From Gammaproteobacteria bacterium (GTDB lineage Bacteria; Pseudomonadota; Gammaproteobacteria; Pseudomonadales; Pseudohongiellaceae), in NCBI GenBank assembly GCA_029244985.1, contig JAQWQD010000037.1:62001-126000 (forward strand): a stretch of DNA of 64,000 bases. Direction: 5' to 3'. Positions 53,583 to 62,435 of the stretch are shown here, piece by piece. The notes below the pieces were generated by a model. It ran no database searches. It worked only from the letters and a program-made list of their open reading frames with translations, and was not told where the DNA came from. Position 1 is the first letter of the stretch; the number at the start of each line of letters is the position of its first letter. The translations under genes were made by a program, and so were the position numbers.

Positions 53583-54728
53583 TCAAACATAAACATAGTG
53601 AACACGTTGAGTGATCTTACAGAACAATTCATAAGATATTGTGTTTGCATACTTCGATACTTCGTCAGAAGAGAGTCCAGCTCCCCATAAAATCACTTCA
53701 TCATCGATCTGGGCATCTTCAATTCCACTAAGATCAATAGTAATCATATCCATGGATACACGGCCGATTAATTGCGTACGCAGGGTTCGTGCTTGTGTTT
53801 TCACGAGTACGGGCGTTCCATTGACTGCCGACCTTGGATAACCATCACCATAGCCAATGGAAACGGTTCCGACTCTAGTATCTTTTTCACAAACATAAGT
53901 GGCGTTGTAGCCTATAGACCCCCCAGCAGGCACGCTGCTTATAGAGATTAAGCGTGAAGATAGAGTCATAACTGGATGAAGTCCAACTTCACCTCCGGTC
54001 ATCTTGGCTAGTGGTGAACTACCATAAAGCATTACCCCCGGTCGGACATAATTTAAGTGAGTTTCGGGGAGGCTAAGAATTCCCGCCGAGGCAGCAATGC
54101 TTGTCTCAACCGTTTCGTCGCAATCTTTTTGTAGTTGCTTTCGTAGTCCAAGAAAACCTTCCATTTGTTTTTCAGTGAAGGCTCGGGATGATGGATTATC
54201 CATGTCTTCAGCAAAAGCGAGATGAGACATCAGGATCAATTCTGTATTGGGATAGGTATGCAATTGAAGAAAACCTTGGCTAGCCTCTTCCCCGGTCATA
54301 CCAAGACGGTTCATGCCAGAGTTCAATTTGACCCAGAATTTGTGAGTTCCCGAAAATAAATCATCACTTAAGACTTTATGTGCTATCTCTAGCTGGTAAT
54401 TCGCATGGACGACTGGCTCTATGCTCTTATCTAAACAAAGACGCAATTCTGTTTCATTGATATAACCGTTCAAGAGCAAGATTGGTCGACCATAGCCCAA
54501 CCCATGTAATTCAACTGCTTCTTGTAAAGTCGCAACAGCAAATCCAGAGACCTCTGTCTGGGAGGTATTGATTGCCTGGGCAACTTGCTCCATTCCGTGC
54601 CCATAAGCATTGGACTTAATAACAGGGAAAATCTTTGATTCGGGACAATAGGCACCAACCACAGCAAGGTTCTTGCGTAGAGCTTCAAGATCGATAGTAG
54701 CCCAAGCTCTTTTGGTTGGTTCGGTCAT
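53583..54728 (-). CDS. alr: Alanine racemase
   Basis: PLP enzyme making D-alanine for peptidoglycan. 381 residues. Catalytic Lys38 in PVIKSNAYGHG, KLNSGMNRLG in the barrel, and the opposing catalytic Tyr in SIGYNATYVCEKD; RPGVMLYG and VSMDMITIDLSG complete the active site. Gene order dnaB-alr is common in gammaproteobacteria and the gap is 23 bases. Confidence 0.96.
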   Translation of the reverse strand: MTEPTKRAWATIDLEALRKNLAVVGAYCPESKIFPVIKSNAYGHGMEQVAQAINTSQTEVSGFAVATLQEAVELHGLGYGRPILLLNGYINETELRLCLDKSIEPVVHANYQLEIAHKVLSDDLFSGTHKFWVKLNSGMNRLGMTGEEASQGFLQLHTYPNTELILMSHLAFAEDMDNPSSRAFTEKQMEGFLGLRKQLQKDCDETVETSIAASAGILSLPETHLNYVRPGVMLYGSSPLAKMTGGEVGLHPVMTLSSRLISISSVPAGGSIGYNATYVCEKDTRVGTVSIGYGDGYPRSAVNGTPVLVKTQARTLRTQLIGRVSMDMITIDLSGIEDAQIDDEVILWGAGLSSDEVSKYANTISYELFCKITQRVHYVYV

Positions 54729-54751
54729 GCCTTGATTAACCTAAAGGTGGT

Positions 54752-56164
54752 TTAGCCGTGAGTGTAACTGTCATCGTATCTTGGCTGGACATGGCTCTCA
54801 AAGCGAGTAAATTGGCCGAGAAAACTCAGACGCACGGTGCCGATTGGTCCGTTTCGATGTTTGCCTATAATGATCTCAGCCATTCCTTTATCCGGCGAAT
54901 CTTCGTTATAAACTTCATCACGATAAATAAAGGTGATGAGATCCGCATCTTGTTCAATCGCACCTGACTCACGGAGATCTGACATTTGTGGCCGTTTATT
55001 AGGCCGTTGTTCCAATCCACGATTTAATTGCGAAAGTGCGATTACTGGGCATTCGAATTCACGAGCAAGCAATTTAAGCGAACGGGAAATTTCGGAGATC
55101 TCATTTACCCGATTTTCATTGGTGCCTTTAATCTGCATCAACTGCAAGTAGTCAACAACAATCATACCTAATTGCCCGTGTTCGCGGACAATTCTTCTTG
55201 CTCTTGCGCGCATTTCCATTGGGCTTACGCTGGCACTGTCATCGATAAAGAGTGGACGGTCTTTAAGTTTAGCGACGGCATTATTGAATCCAGGCCAATC
55301 TTCTTCTGTAAGTTGACCAGTTCGTAATTTTGTCTGATTGATTCGACCTATGGAGGAAAGTAAACGAAAAATTAAACTTTCTGACGGCATCTCTAAGCTA
55401 AACACAAGAACTGGTTGTTCACCGGTAAGAACTGCATTTTCTACCAAGTTCATGGCAAATGCAGTTTTACCCATTGAAGGTCTGCCAGCAACAATGACTA
55501 AATCTGACTTCTGCCATCCCGAAGTCATTTCATCCAAATCTTGATATCCGCTGGCTAACCCAGTCAGACTTCCATCCAGCCCTGCCAATTCGTCAACTCG
55601 ATCAACAGCTTTGGTCAGAAGGGGATTAATCGGGACAGGACCTTGATCCTTTGGGCGCTCATCTCGAATATTAAAAACTTGCTGTTCTGCGCCATTCAGA
55701 ATTTCAGCCGCTTTCTTTCCGCCGGTGTTGTAGCCGGTATCTGCAATATTGTTGGCGACTGAGATAAGGCGGCGCAGAATGGCACGCTCCCTTATAATAT
55801 CAGTATACGCATGAATATTTGCTGTACCACGTGCATTTCCTGCGAGATCGCTAAGATAATCTAAGCCTCCGGCGTTATCCAATTCGTTGAGACTGTCCAG
55901 CGCCTCAACCAAAGTCACTACATCTATAGGGCTCCTCGCCTCACTCTGTTGGGTCATTGTCTGAAAAATTAGTTGATGCTCAGCCCGATAAAAGTCTACA
56001 GACAGGACAGCATCGGCGACAGTGTCCCATTCGGTATTATCTATCATTAGCCCGCCCAAAACTGCTTGCTCAGCTTCGACAGAGTGAGGCGGGACTTTCA
56101 GAGCAGTCAGGTTTGAAGGATTTCTTCCTGAACTGGGAGTGCTTGGCTCAAAAATTTCAGACAT
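54752..56164 (-). CDS. dnaB: Replicative DNA helicase
   Basis: Hexameric 5'-3' helicase at the replication fork. 470 residues. The N-terminal domain begins around PPHSVEAEQAVLGGLMID; the RecA-like domain has Walker A GRPSMGKTAFAMN, VDYLQLM (Walker B), ALSQLNRGLEQRPNKRP and the late MSDLRESGAIEQDADLI. No intein is present. It is the target expected for the P-like loader encoded at 29199-29915. Confidence 0.97.
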   Translation of the reverse strand: MSEIFEPSTPSSGRNPSNLTALKVPPHSVEAEQAVLGGLMIDNTEWDTVADAVLSVDFYRAEHQLIFQTMTQQSEARSPIDVVTLVEALDSLNELDNAGGLDYLSDLAGNARGTANIHAYTDIIRERAILRRLISVANNIADTGYNTGGKKAAEILNGAEQQVFNIRDERPKDQGPVPINPLLTKAVDRVDELAGLDGSLTGLASGYQDLDEMTSGWQKSDLVIVAGRPSMGKTAFAMNLVENAVLTGEQPVLVFSLEMPSESLIFRLLSSIGRINQTKLRTGQLTEEDWPGFNNAVAKLKDRPLFIDDSASVSPMEMRARARRIVREHGQLGMIVVDYLQLMQIKGTNENRVNEISEISRSLKLLAREFECPVIALSQLNRGLEQRPNKRPQMSDLRESGAIEQDADLITFIYRDEVYNEDSPDKGMAEIIIGKHRNGPIGTVRLSFLGQFTRFESHVQPRYDDSYTHG

Positions 56165-56185
56165 TTAGGATAAAACACGGGCAAT

Positions 56186-56220
56186 AAAAAAGTACCATCT
56201 GAGTTTACAGAATGGTACTT
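56186..56220 (-). terminator. Rho-independent terminator after rplI (distal)
   Basis: Perfect 9-bp stem AAGTACCAT/ATGGTACTT (arms 56190-56198 and 56212-56220) with a 13-base loop, followed on the minus strand by a run of T. It closes the ribosomal-protein operon before dnaB. Confidence 0.85.
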
Positions 56221-56231
56221 CAATAAGAAAG

Positions 56232-56255
56232 CTAGCACTCCATTTCAGGTGCTAG
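56232..56255 (-). terminator. Hairpin directly after rplI (proximal)
   Basis: Seven-bp stem CTAGCAC/GTGCTAG with a 10-base loop begins two bases after the rplI stop codon and is followed on the minus strand by CTTTCTTATT. It is a weaker terminator or a 3'-end stabilising hairpin in tandem with the strong one at 56186-56220. Confidence 0.6.
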
Positions 56256-56257
56256 GA

Positions 56258-56839
56258 TTATTCTGCTAGCTTTTCTTCCTTAGAGCTATCAGAAGATTCC
56301 TCCGAATCATCACTTTCAGAAGCATCAGCTGCTTCAGCTTCGTCAATTTCTTCAATAAGGCTGCCATCTGCAGAAACTCCTGCGGTTGACTCAAGTCCAA
56401 CTACCGAAACCGAAATAGTTGCTTTAACATCATAGCCAAGCTCTAGGCTAATCTGGTAATCACCGAGCTCACGAATAACGCCGTGAGGCATTGAAACCTC
56501 TGCCTTGGTTATATCGCTACCAGTTTTTGCATTAACAGCGTCAGCCACATCTCTGGTTCCTACTGAACCAAATAATTTGCCTTCATCACTGGAATTAACT
56601 TCAATAGTTAAACTTGTTCCGTTAACTTTCTCCGCTCTAGCCTGTGCTACACCTATTTTCTCATTATGAGCAGCCATTAGTTCAGATTTTCGCTGATCAA
56701 ATTCTTCCAAGTTTATCTTTGTAGCAGGAATAGCTTTACCCTGTGGAAACAAGAAATTCCGCGCATAACCAGATTTGACATTGGCAGTGTCGCCAATTTC
56801 GCCAAGTTTACCGATCTTCTCCAACAAGATTACGTTCAT
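56258..56839 (-). CDS. rplI: 50S ribosomal protein L9 with acidic C-terminal extension
   Basis: 193 residues. The N-terminal domain MNVILLEKIGKLGEIGDTANVKSG with 'YARNFLFPQGKAIPAT', the long connecting helix, and the C-terminal rRNA-binding domain (FGSVGTRDVADAVNA, MPHGVIRELGDYQI) are normal to about residue 150. Beyond that is an unusual tail of about 43 residues, mostly Glu, Ser, Asp and Ala. GAGGGA precedes the ATG. Last gene of rpsF-rpsR-(membrane protein)-rplI. Confidence 0.96.
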   Translation of the reverse strand: MNVILLEKIGKLGEIGDTANVKSGYARNFLFPQGKAIPATKINLEEFDQRKSELMAAHNEKIGVAQARAEKVNGTSLTIEVNSSDEGKLFGSVGTRDVADAVNAKTGSDITKAEVSMPHGVIRELGDYQISLELGYDVKATISVSVVGLESTAGVSADGSLIEEIDEAEAADASESDDSEESSDSSKEEKLAE

Positions 56840-56891
56840 CTTGAATCCCTCACGTAGTCTTAAATATTTTCATTAAATTATAAGTAAGTTT

Positions 56892-57719
56892 CTAACCTAC
56901 TTGATCAAGTCTTGCTCGAAAGTCGTACCAACTATCTATCAATGCCAGCAACACAACTACTTGTATGGCTACCGGCAACATTAGCAATACGTAAAACACC
57001 ACCAACACCATGGAAGACATTTTCCGCTTTGCCACTACCGCGTGCAAGAGCCCTACCCCAGAAAACACCAAAGGTATCATGAAATAAAGCACCCAGGCTT
57101 GCGGTATCAATATCCCAAAACTGCACAAAAGCATAAAACCCAAAAGTATTAATGCAACTTTCTGTTTTATGCGCAACTGGTGAATTTCGCTTCGAAAGCC
57201 ACCTGGATTAAATAAAGATGCTTGCATCCAACGGGCAAGCATCGTTAAAACGATTGAAAGAAACATATAAACCGAACCGATAATGGTGGTCATCGTTTCT
57301 CTTATCTGTTCAATCTCCATTCCTTGAAGATTATTCTGTTGAAAATATGGTTGTAGTTGCTGAAATACCGCATCTAAAACAGCCGGTTGTAATCGAAGAT
57401 AAATTTCAATGACTAAACCGATGGCTATCGCTGCCAGGAAGGTAAATTCCCATGACTCAGTTTCTCGCAGCAGCCAAGTTAAGCCGGTAATACCAAACAG
57501 CAGAACCAAAGGAACGATATCACCCAACATCGCCCAAACAACTAGCGGCAGCGCTCCCCAAATAAATACAAAGGTTGCTTCTTGCAAACCTTTGCGTAAC
57601 ATCACTATCCCAACAACTGCAGGGCTTAGTAAATTAATCAGTGGTATCAGGCCTAGTAAGCCTGCCGCTATTATGGCCTGCTTTCTTCCGGTCATCACGA
57701 ATTCAGCGAGGCCGCGCAT
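56892..57719 (-). CDS. Membrane protein of the rpsR-rplI interval (DUF2232-like)
   Basis: 275 residues with about seven to eight hydrophobic helices. The N-terminus 'GRKQAIIAAGLLGLIPLINLLSPAVVGIVMLRKG' and the overall layout match the uncharacterised DUF2232/YybS-like membrane proteins that sit between rpsR and rplI in several gammaproteobacteria. Role unknown; some homologues resemble S-components of vitamin transporters, but no support for that is visible here. 13 bases from rpsR. Confidence 0.7.
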   Translation of the reverse strand: MRGLAEFVMTGRKQAIIAAGLLGLIPLINLLSPAVVGIVMLRKGLQEATFVFIWGALPLVVWAMLGDIVPLVLLFGITGLTWLLRETESWEFTFLAAIAIGLVIEIYLRLQPAVLDAVFQQLQPYFQQNNLQGMEIEQIRETMTTIIGSVYMFLSIVLTMLARWMQASLFNPGGFRSEIHQLRIKQKVALILLGFMLLCSFGILIPQAWVLYFMIPLVFSGVGLLHAVVAKRKMSSMVLVVFYVLLMLPVAIQVVVLLALIDSWYDFRARLDQVG

Positions 57720-57732
57720 TAATTAAACCTGT

Positions 57733-57963
57733 TTAAACCTGGTGACTGTCCGTATATGGAATCAGTGCCAAATACCTTGCTCGCTTAATCGCAGTTGCAA
57801 GCTGGCGTTGATAGCGAGCTTTAGTGCCGGTGATTCGGCTTGGGACTATTTTCCCAGTTTCAGATACATAAGCCTTCAAGGTTTCTAAATCTTTGTAGTC
57901 TATTTGTTCAGTGCCTTCTGCTGTAAATTTGCAGAACTTACGTCGACGAAAATAACGAGCCAT
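57733..57963 (-). CDS. rpsR: 30S ribosomal protein S18
   Basis: Binds the 30S platform as a heterodimer with S6. 76 residues; [43 protein letters not shown] and the basic [27 protein letters not shown] ending (in shorter pieces [18 protein letters not shown]) are canonical. TTAGGA precedes the ATG, 30 bases after rpsF. Confidence 0.98.
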   Translation of the reverse strand: MARYFRRRKFCKFTAEGTEQIDYKDLETLKAYVSETGKIVPSRITGTKARYQRQLATAIKRARYLALIPYTDSHQV

Positions 57964-57993
57964 AATCTTTTCCTAACTTAACTATTGGAAGAG

Positions 57994-58560
57994 TTACCCT
58001 TCTTCTGTATCTGCTTCTTCAGACTCTGCTGCGTCTGCAGCAATTGCTTCTTCGGGAGCATCGTCCGAAATTTCTTCTGCGTCTTCACTAGGTGCCGCGG
58101 ACTCACTGCCAGGCTCAGTTTCTTCCAGAGATCCAGAGTCTAATTCAACATCACCTGTTGCTGTTTCAGCGGCAGAGGCAGATGCCTCTTCTTCGATCTT
58201 ACGCTTTTGTTCAGCACGGACTTTGCGTTCCTTTCCTTCTCGCTCACCCTTTAGAATTAAAGATTCTTCAGTTTCAGCTTTTTTTGTTTTGATGATTAGG
58301 TTTCTCAATACTGCATCGTTATAACGAAACAGGGTGGTTAACTCTTCCAGAATTTCACCACCACACTCTATGTTCATGAGGACATAGTGTGCTTTGTGGA
58401 TTTTATTAATTGGATAAGCTAATTGACGACGGCCCCAATCCTCCATACGGTGGATTTTGCCATTATTATCAGCCATCAATTGGGTATAGCGCTCGATCAT
58501 CCCCGGAACCTGCTCAGATTGGTCCGGATGCACCAAGAATACTACTTCATAGTGTCTCAT
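57994..58560 (-). CDS. rpsF: 30S ribosomal protein S6 with long acidic C-terminal extension
   Basis: 188 residues, about 55 more than in E. coli. The folded S6 domain is residues 1 to about 98 ([49 protein letters not shown] region). A charged helix (about 99-125) then leads to a tail of about 63 residues dominated by Glu, Asp, Ala and Ser. In E. coli the S6 tail receives Glu residues post-translationally by RimK; here acidity is gene-encoded. A hairpin overlaps the ribosome binding site (see 58563-58584). Confidence 0.96.
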   Translation of the reverse strand: MRHYEVVFLVHPDQSEQVPGMIERYTQLMADNNGKIHRMEDWGRRQLAYPINKIHKAHYVLMNIECGGEILEELTTLFRYNDAVLRNLIIKTKKAETEESLILKGEREGKERKVRAEQKRKIEEEASASAAETATGDVELDSGSLEETEPGSESAAPSEDAEEISDDAPEEAIAADAAESEEADTEEG

Positions 58561-58926
58561 AGAGACTCCTCATGGATTGAGTCTTCCAGCTAACGCTAGC
58601 GCGCGTGGTAAGACAAGGAGTTGTGTAGGATGGAGACAAGCCCCACCGGTAAAAAGAGCCGGAATTCTAGAGAGTTTCGAGAGCTGATGCAACTGCATTT
58701 GAGGCTATTTCCCGACTTTTCACGCTTTCTCAAGGACCCTTAGCATTGATTCAATTACTTGCCAACCTCCGCCAAAGCCGCAAATTCTGCCACCCGATGG
58801 ACTTTCAGGAGCTGATCTTGGAGAAAGACCCCATACTAGGAACATCACCACTCCTGACAATGGCTCCTAGCTCAGGCGCTTTTTAATAGGAAGCTTTGTT
58901 CTTAGTTAGAGTTATTGAAGCCTTGC
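58561..58926. other. rlmB-rpsF intergenic region with rpsF leader
   Basis: 366 bases, read leftward from the rlmB stop to the rpsF start. It must hold the rpsF promoter and leader; apart from the hairpin at 58563-58584 and a CCGG-flanked small stem near 58650-58670 I see no definite element. No U-tract terminator for rlmB is evident. Confidence 0.5.
58563..58584 (-). promoter_or_regulatory. Hairpin overlapping the rpsF ribosome binding site
   Basis: On the minus strand AGACTC and GAGTCT form a perfect 6-bp stem around a 10-base loop, ending two bases before the rpsF ATG. The Shine-Dalgarno TGAGGAG is split between loop and 3' arm, so folding would limit initiation. Autogenous control of rpsF-rpsR by the S6-S18 complex is known in other bacteria; whether this hairpin serves it is an inference. 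Confidence 0.5.
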
Positions 58927-59679
58927 TTACTCGCTTTTTCTTTGCCGAATAGCTTCGAATAATGCTACACCTGTCGCAACAGAAACATTCAAACTACTTA
59001 ATTCTCCTGCCATGGGAATTGAAATTAAGTAATCACATTTCTCACGGGTGAGTCTGCGTAATCCGCTGCCTTCGGAACCCATAACGAGGGCAAGGGGCCC
59101 CGTAAAGTCCTGTCCATAAAGTGAAATCTTTGCCTTATCATCGGTTCCAATAATCCAAACACCGACCTCCTTAAGCTTTTCCAAACAACGGGCTAAATTG
59201 GTTACCGTTACTAACTGGATTGATTCGGCGGCACCACTCGCTACTTTTCTGACTGTTTGATTTAACGTTACGGATTTATCCTTTGGAGTAATAACCACAT
59301 CAACACCTGCCGCATTAGCAGTTCTTAAACAGGCGCCCAAATTATGGGGATCCGTCACACCATCAAGAATAAGCAAGAATGGAGAAGTAAGAGATTTAAT
59401 GTGCTCGTACATGTCTTGCTCAGACAATATATTATCCGAGGCAGTACTTCCTCGCTTAATAACTGCAACGACGCCCTGGTGCTTCCCATCTGTTTTCTTA
59501 TCTAAGTCGGCTTTGTCCGTTTCTAAAATTGGAATACCCTGTTCAGCGGCTAGGGAAAAAATAATTTCCATGCGCTTATCCTTACGCCCAGCTTGAACTA
59601 ACACTTGAGCGACATGTCCTGCCTGGTGCTTAAGTAATTCTCGGACGGCATGCAATCCATGGAAAATTTGTCCGTTCAT
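58927..59679 (-). CDS. rlmB: 23S rRNA (guanosine-2251-2'-O-)-methyltransferase
   Basis: SPOUT-class methyltransferase modifying G2251 in the peptidyl-transferase P loop. 250 residues. N-terminal L30e-like domain begins MNGQIFHGLHAVRELLKH; the knot region has LDGVTDPHNLGACLRTANAAG-type motif 1 (visible as DPHNLGACLRTANAAG), LVMGSEGSGLRRLT (motif 2) and SIPMAGELSSLNVSVATGVA (motif 3). It starts 3 bases after rnr, the standard rnr-rlmB pair. Confidence 0.96.
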   Translation of the reverse strand: MNGQIFHGLHAVRELLKHQAGHVAQVLVQAGRKDKRMEIIFSLAAEQGIPILETDKADLDKKTDGKHQGVVAVIKRGSTASDNILSEQDMYEHIKSLTSPFLLILDGVTDPHNLGACLRTANAAGVDVVITPKDKSVTLNQTVRKVASGAAESIQLVTVTNLARCLEKLKEVGVWIIGTDDKAKISLYGQDFTGPLALVMGSEGSGLRRLTREKCDYLISIPMAGELSSLNVSVATGVALFEAIRQRKSE

Positions 59680-59682
59680 ATA

Positions 59683-62211
59683 CTAATTTCTATCTCTTCC
59701 ACGTTTAGCTGATATCTGTTTAGCTTTATTTTTCTTGGCATTGTTCTTATTAGAGTTGCCACTTTTCTTCTCAAAAGTGGGATTTTGGCTCGATTTGCTA
59801 TTGGCTCTTTTATTTCTACTTAGCTTTGATTTCTTTTGTGTTGTTTTTTCAGAAGATTTGACTGTCTCGTGATTGGCACCTGATTTTGTTTTTCTTAATT
59901 TTTCGCTTTTTAGTTTTCTGGATTTTGATGAAGCCTGCTTCTTATTCCATTTCGAAGTACTTTTCTTAAAGCCTTTCGCTTGTAGCTCAATTTTCTTTTC
60001 TTCAATGTCTACTCTTACGACTTTGACCTCTAATCGATCACCCAAACGATAAACCTGTTTACTTCTTTCTCCTTCCAGGCAATGCCTAACCGGATCGAAG
60101 TGATAGTAATCATTGCTGAGTTCCGAAATGTGCACCAAGCCTTCTATATAAATATCATCGAGCTCAACAAATAGACCAAAACTTGTCACGGAAATAATGG
60201 TACCAAAGAACTCATCTCCGACATGGGAAAGCATGTATTCACACTTCAACCAATCAATTACGTTGTAACTCGCCGCATCGGCTCGCCTCTCTGCTGCGGA
60301 ACAAATTACACCAAAACTATCCATTTCAGAGGCACCATAAGGGTAGATCTTTTTCTTATCCAGTTTGTTGGCTAATTCGTGTTTCTGTAGATGTGCGCCA
60401 GGCTTATTTCGAATCAGGTGGCGAATTGCCCTATGCACTAATAGATCCGGATAACGGCGAATAGGTGAAGTAAAGTGTGTGTACTCTGGAAACCCCAGCC
60501 CGAAGTGGCCAATGTTGTCTGGCTGATAAACTGCTTTCATCATCGACCTAATAAGCAGGGTCTGCAGCAATTGCCGATCTGGACGCTTTGCCACAACAGT
60601 AAGTAACCGGGAATAATCTTCAGGTGTCGGTTTCTCACCTCCTCCTAAATGGAGATCCAGCTCAATTAGAAATTCTCTAACATTTTTTAATTTATCGAGA
60701 TTGGGGCCTTCATGAGTGCGGAATAATGTTGGAATTTCATTCTGCTCTAACAAGCGCGCAGCAGCGATATTCGCACACAACATGCATTCTTCAATTAAAC
60801 GATGGGCATCGGTTCTCTCAACTGGAATGATTTCTTTAATTTTTTGGTCTTTCCCAAATACTATGCGTGTTTCTGGGGACTCAAAATCCATCGCCCCATC
60901 ATTTTCTCGGGAAGTTCGTAGCGACTTGTAAAGTGAATAAAGGCTTTCGAAATGCTGAATTAAGGGTTTATGTTTCACCCGTAATCTTTGCCGCACTTTC
61001 TCAAGAGTCTCATTAGCAGAAGTCTGTAGAATATCTGCAACTTCCGTATATGTCATTCGTCCATGAGAATGTATAACGGCCTCATAAAAGTTGAAGCCGG
61101 TCATTTTGCCGTCTGCTGATATCTCCATTTCACAAACCATCGCCAGCCGATCGATCTTCGGTTTTAATGAGCACAATCCGTTTGACAATGCTTCAGGCAG
61201 CATCGGAATTACGTGACCAGGGAAATAAACTGAGGTTCCGCGATTAATAGCCTCTTTATCTACCGCGCTATCTATTTGCACATAATTTGACACGTCAGCG
61301 ATGGCGACATACAAGGTCCAGTTTCCACGTTGATGCTGGTGCGCAAAAACAGCATCATCAAAATCTTTTGCATCCTCACCATCAATAGTAACAAAGGGAA
61401 TGTCTCGTAAATCAAACCTGTTAATAGTGTCTTTATCATCTACTGAATTTGGTAGTTTTGCTGTTTCTTCTTTAACCCCCGCTGGCCATTTATGCGGCAA
61501 ACCATGACTACGTATGGCAACTTCAATCTCTAGCCCAGGCGTGCTGTGATCGCCCAAGACTTCGGTAACAGTGCCGATCGCTTTGCGTCGACGGCTTGGA
61601 TATTCCGAAATTTGAGCAACAACAAACTCACCACTTTTAGCTTCGCCCATCTGTTTCTCTGGTATAAGAATTTCGTGACCGATGCGTTTATTGTCAGCAA
61701 CTACTACACCGAAACCTGACTCCAGAAAAAATCTACCTACAATTTGCTCATGGCGCCGTTTAAGTATTTCAACGACGGTCCCTTCTTTTCTGCCACGATT
61801 ATCGAAACCATTCAGTCGCGCCAGCACCTGATCACCATCAAATAGTTTTTCCATCTCACGAAGGCTCAGAAACAAATCTCCTGATCCGTCTTCAGGTATT
61901 AAATAACCCACTCCATCCTTTGTGCCTTGCACAACTCCTTTTATTAAATCCATGTGTGTAGCTAGTCCATAGGCTCCTTTTCGATTACTTATAATTTGTC
62001 CATCCCGACTCATCGCGATAAGTCGCCGTCGCAGCCCCTCTATTCTTTCTTCTTCATTTAGCTCGAGCTGTTTGCACAGCTTAGAAAAAGATGCGGGCGC
62101 ACCCAAGTCTTCCAGATGTTCAAGAATAAATTCTCGACTAGGTATGGGGTTCTCGTACTTCTCCGACTCGCGAGATGCGAACGGATCAGAAGACTTACGG
62201 GATTTAGGCAT
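59683..62211 (-). CDS. rnr: Ribonuclease R
   Basis: Processive 3'-5' exoribonuclease degrading structured RNA. 842 residues. Order: N-terminal winged helix (to about 90), cold-shock domains, the RNB catalytic domain with TIDGEDAKDFDDAV at about 275-288 holding the Mg-binding Asp residues, GLGFPEYTHFTSPIRRYPDL near 580, and an S1 domain (FGTIISVTSFGLFVEL). The final 95 residues or so are a low-complexity basic tail of Lys, Ser and Asn. Divergent from the cytochrome b gene, 224 bases away. Confidence 0.96.
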   Translation of the reverse strand: MPKSRKSSDPFASRESEKYENPIPSREFILEHLEDLGAPASFSKLCKQLELNEEERIEGLRRRLIAMSRDGQIISNRKGAYGLATHMDLIKGVVQGTKDGVGYLIPEDGSGDLFLSLREMEKLFDGDQVLARLNGFDNRGRKEGTVVEILKRRHEQIVGRFFLESGFGVVVADNKRIGHEILIPEKQMGEAKSGEFVVAQISEYPSRRRKAIGTVTEVLGDHSTPGLEIEVAIRSHGLPHKWPAGVKEETAKLPNSVDDKDTINRFDLRDIPFVTIDGEDAKDFDDAVFAHQHQRGNWTLYVAIADVSNYVQIDSAVDKEAINRGTSVYFPGHVIPMLPEALSNGLCSLKPKIDRLAMVCEMEISADGKMTGFNFYEAVIHSHGRMTYTEVADILQTSANETLEKVRQRLRVKHKPLIQHFESLYSLYKSLRTSRENDGAMDFESPETRIVFGKDQKIKEIIPVERTDAHRLIEECMLCANIAAARLLEQNEIPTLFRTHEGPNLDKLKNVREFLIELDLHLGGGEKPTPEDYSRLLTVVAKRPDRQLLQTLLIRSMMKAVYQPDNIGHFGLGFPEYTHFTSPIRRYPDLLVHRAIRHLIRNKPGAHLQKHELANKLDKKKIYPYGASEMDSFGVICSAAERRADAASYNVIDWLKCEYMLSHVGDEFFGTIISVTSFGLFVELDDIYIEGLVHISELSNDYYHFDPVRHCLEGERSKQVYRLGDRLEVKVVRVDIEEKKIELQAKGFKKSTSKWNKKQASSKSRKLKSEKLRKTKSGANHETVKSSEKTTQKKSKLSRNKRANSKSSQNPTFEKKSGNSNKNNAKKNKAKQISAKRGRDRN

Positions 62212-62435
62212 TAACAGGAAAACGAATGATCATTCAACGTCAAGTATACACATGGAACCCAATATTGTCTGTGACAATTAAATAAAGTTGCCAGAATTTA
62301 CAACCCTCACCCGGTCAACCTCTTGGCCAATTAATACCATTTTCAGGGGTTAAAAATGCATAGTCTTTGCTTGTTTAAGTTTTTACTGTAAAACTATTGA
62401 CTGTATAGGAACTATAAAATAAGAAGCGCCTGTTC

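Noticed and set aside
58640..58680. S6:S18 leader motif in the rpsF 5' region
   Set aside because: A CCGG-flanked small stem is present, but I could not match the published motif with confidence by eye; only the RBS hairpin is reported.
62397..62418. TTGACT and TATAAA upstream of the cytochrome b gene as a promoter
   Set aside because: Only 10 bases separate the hexamers, far below the 16-18 needed.
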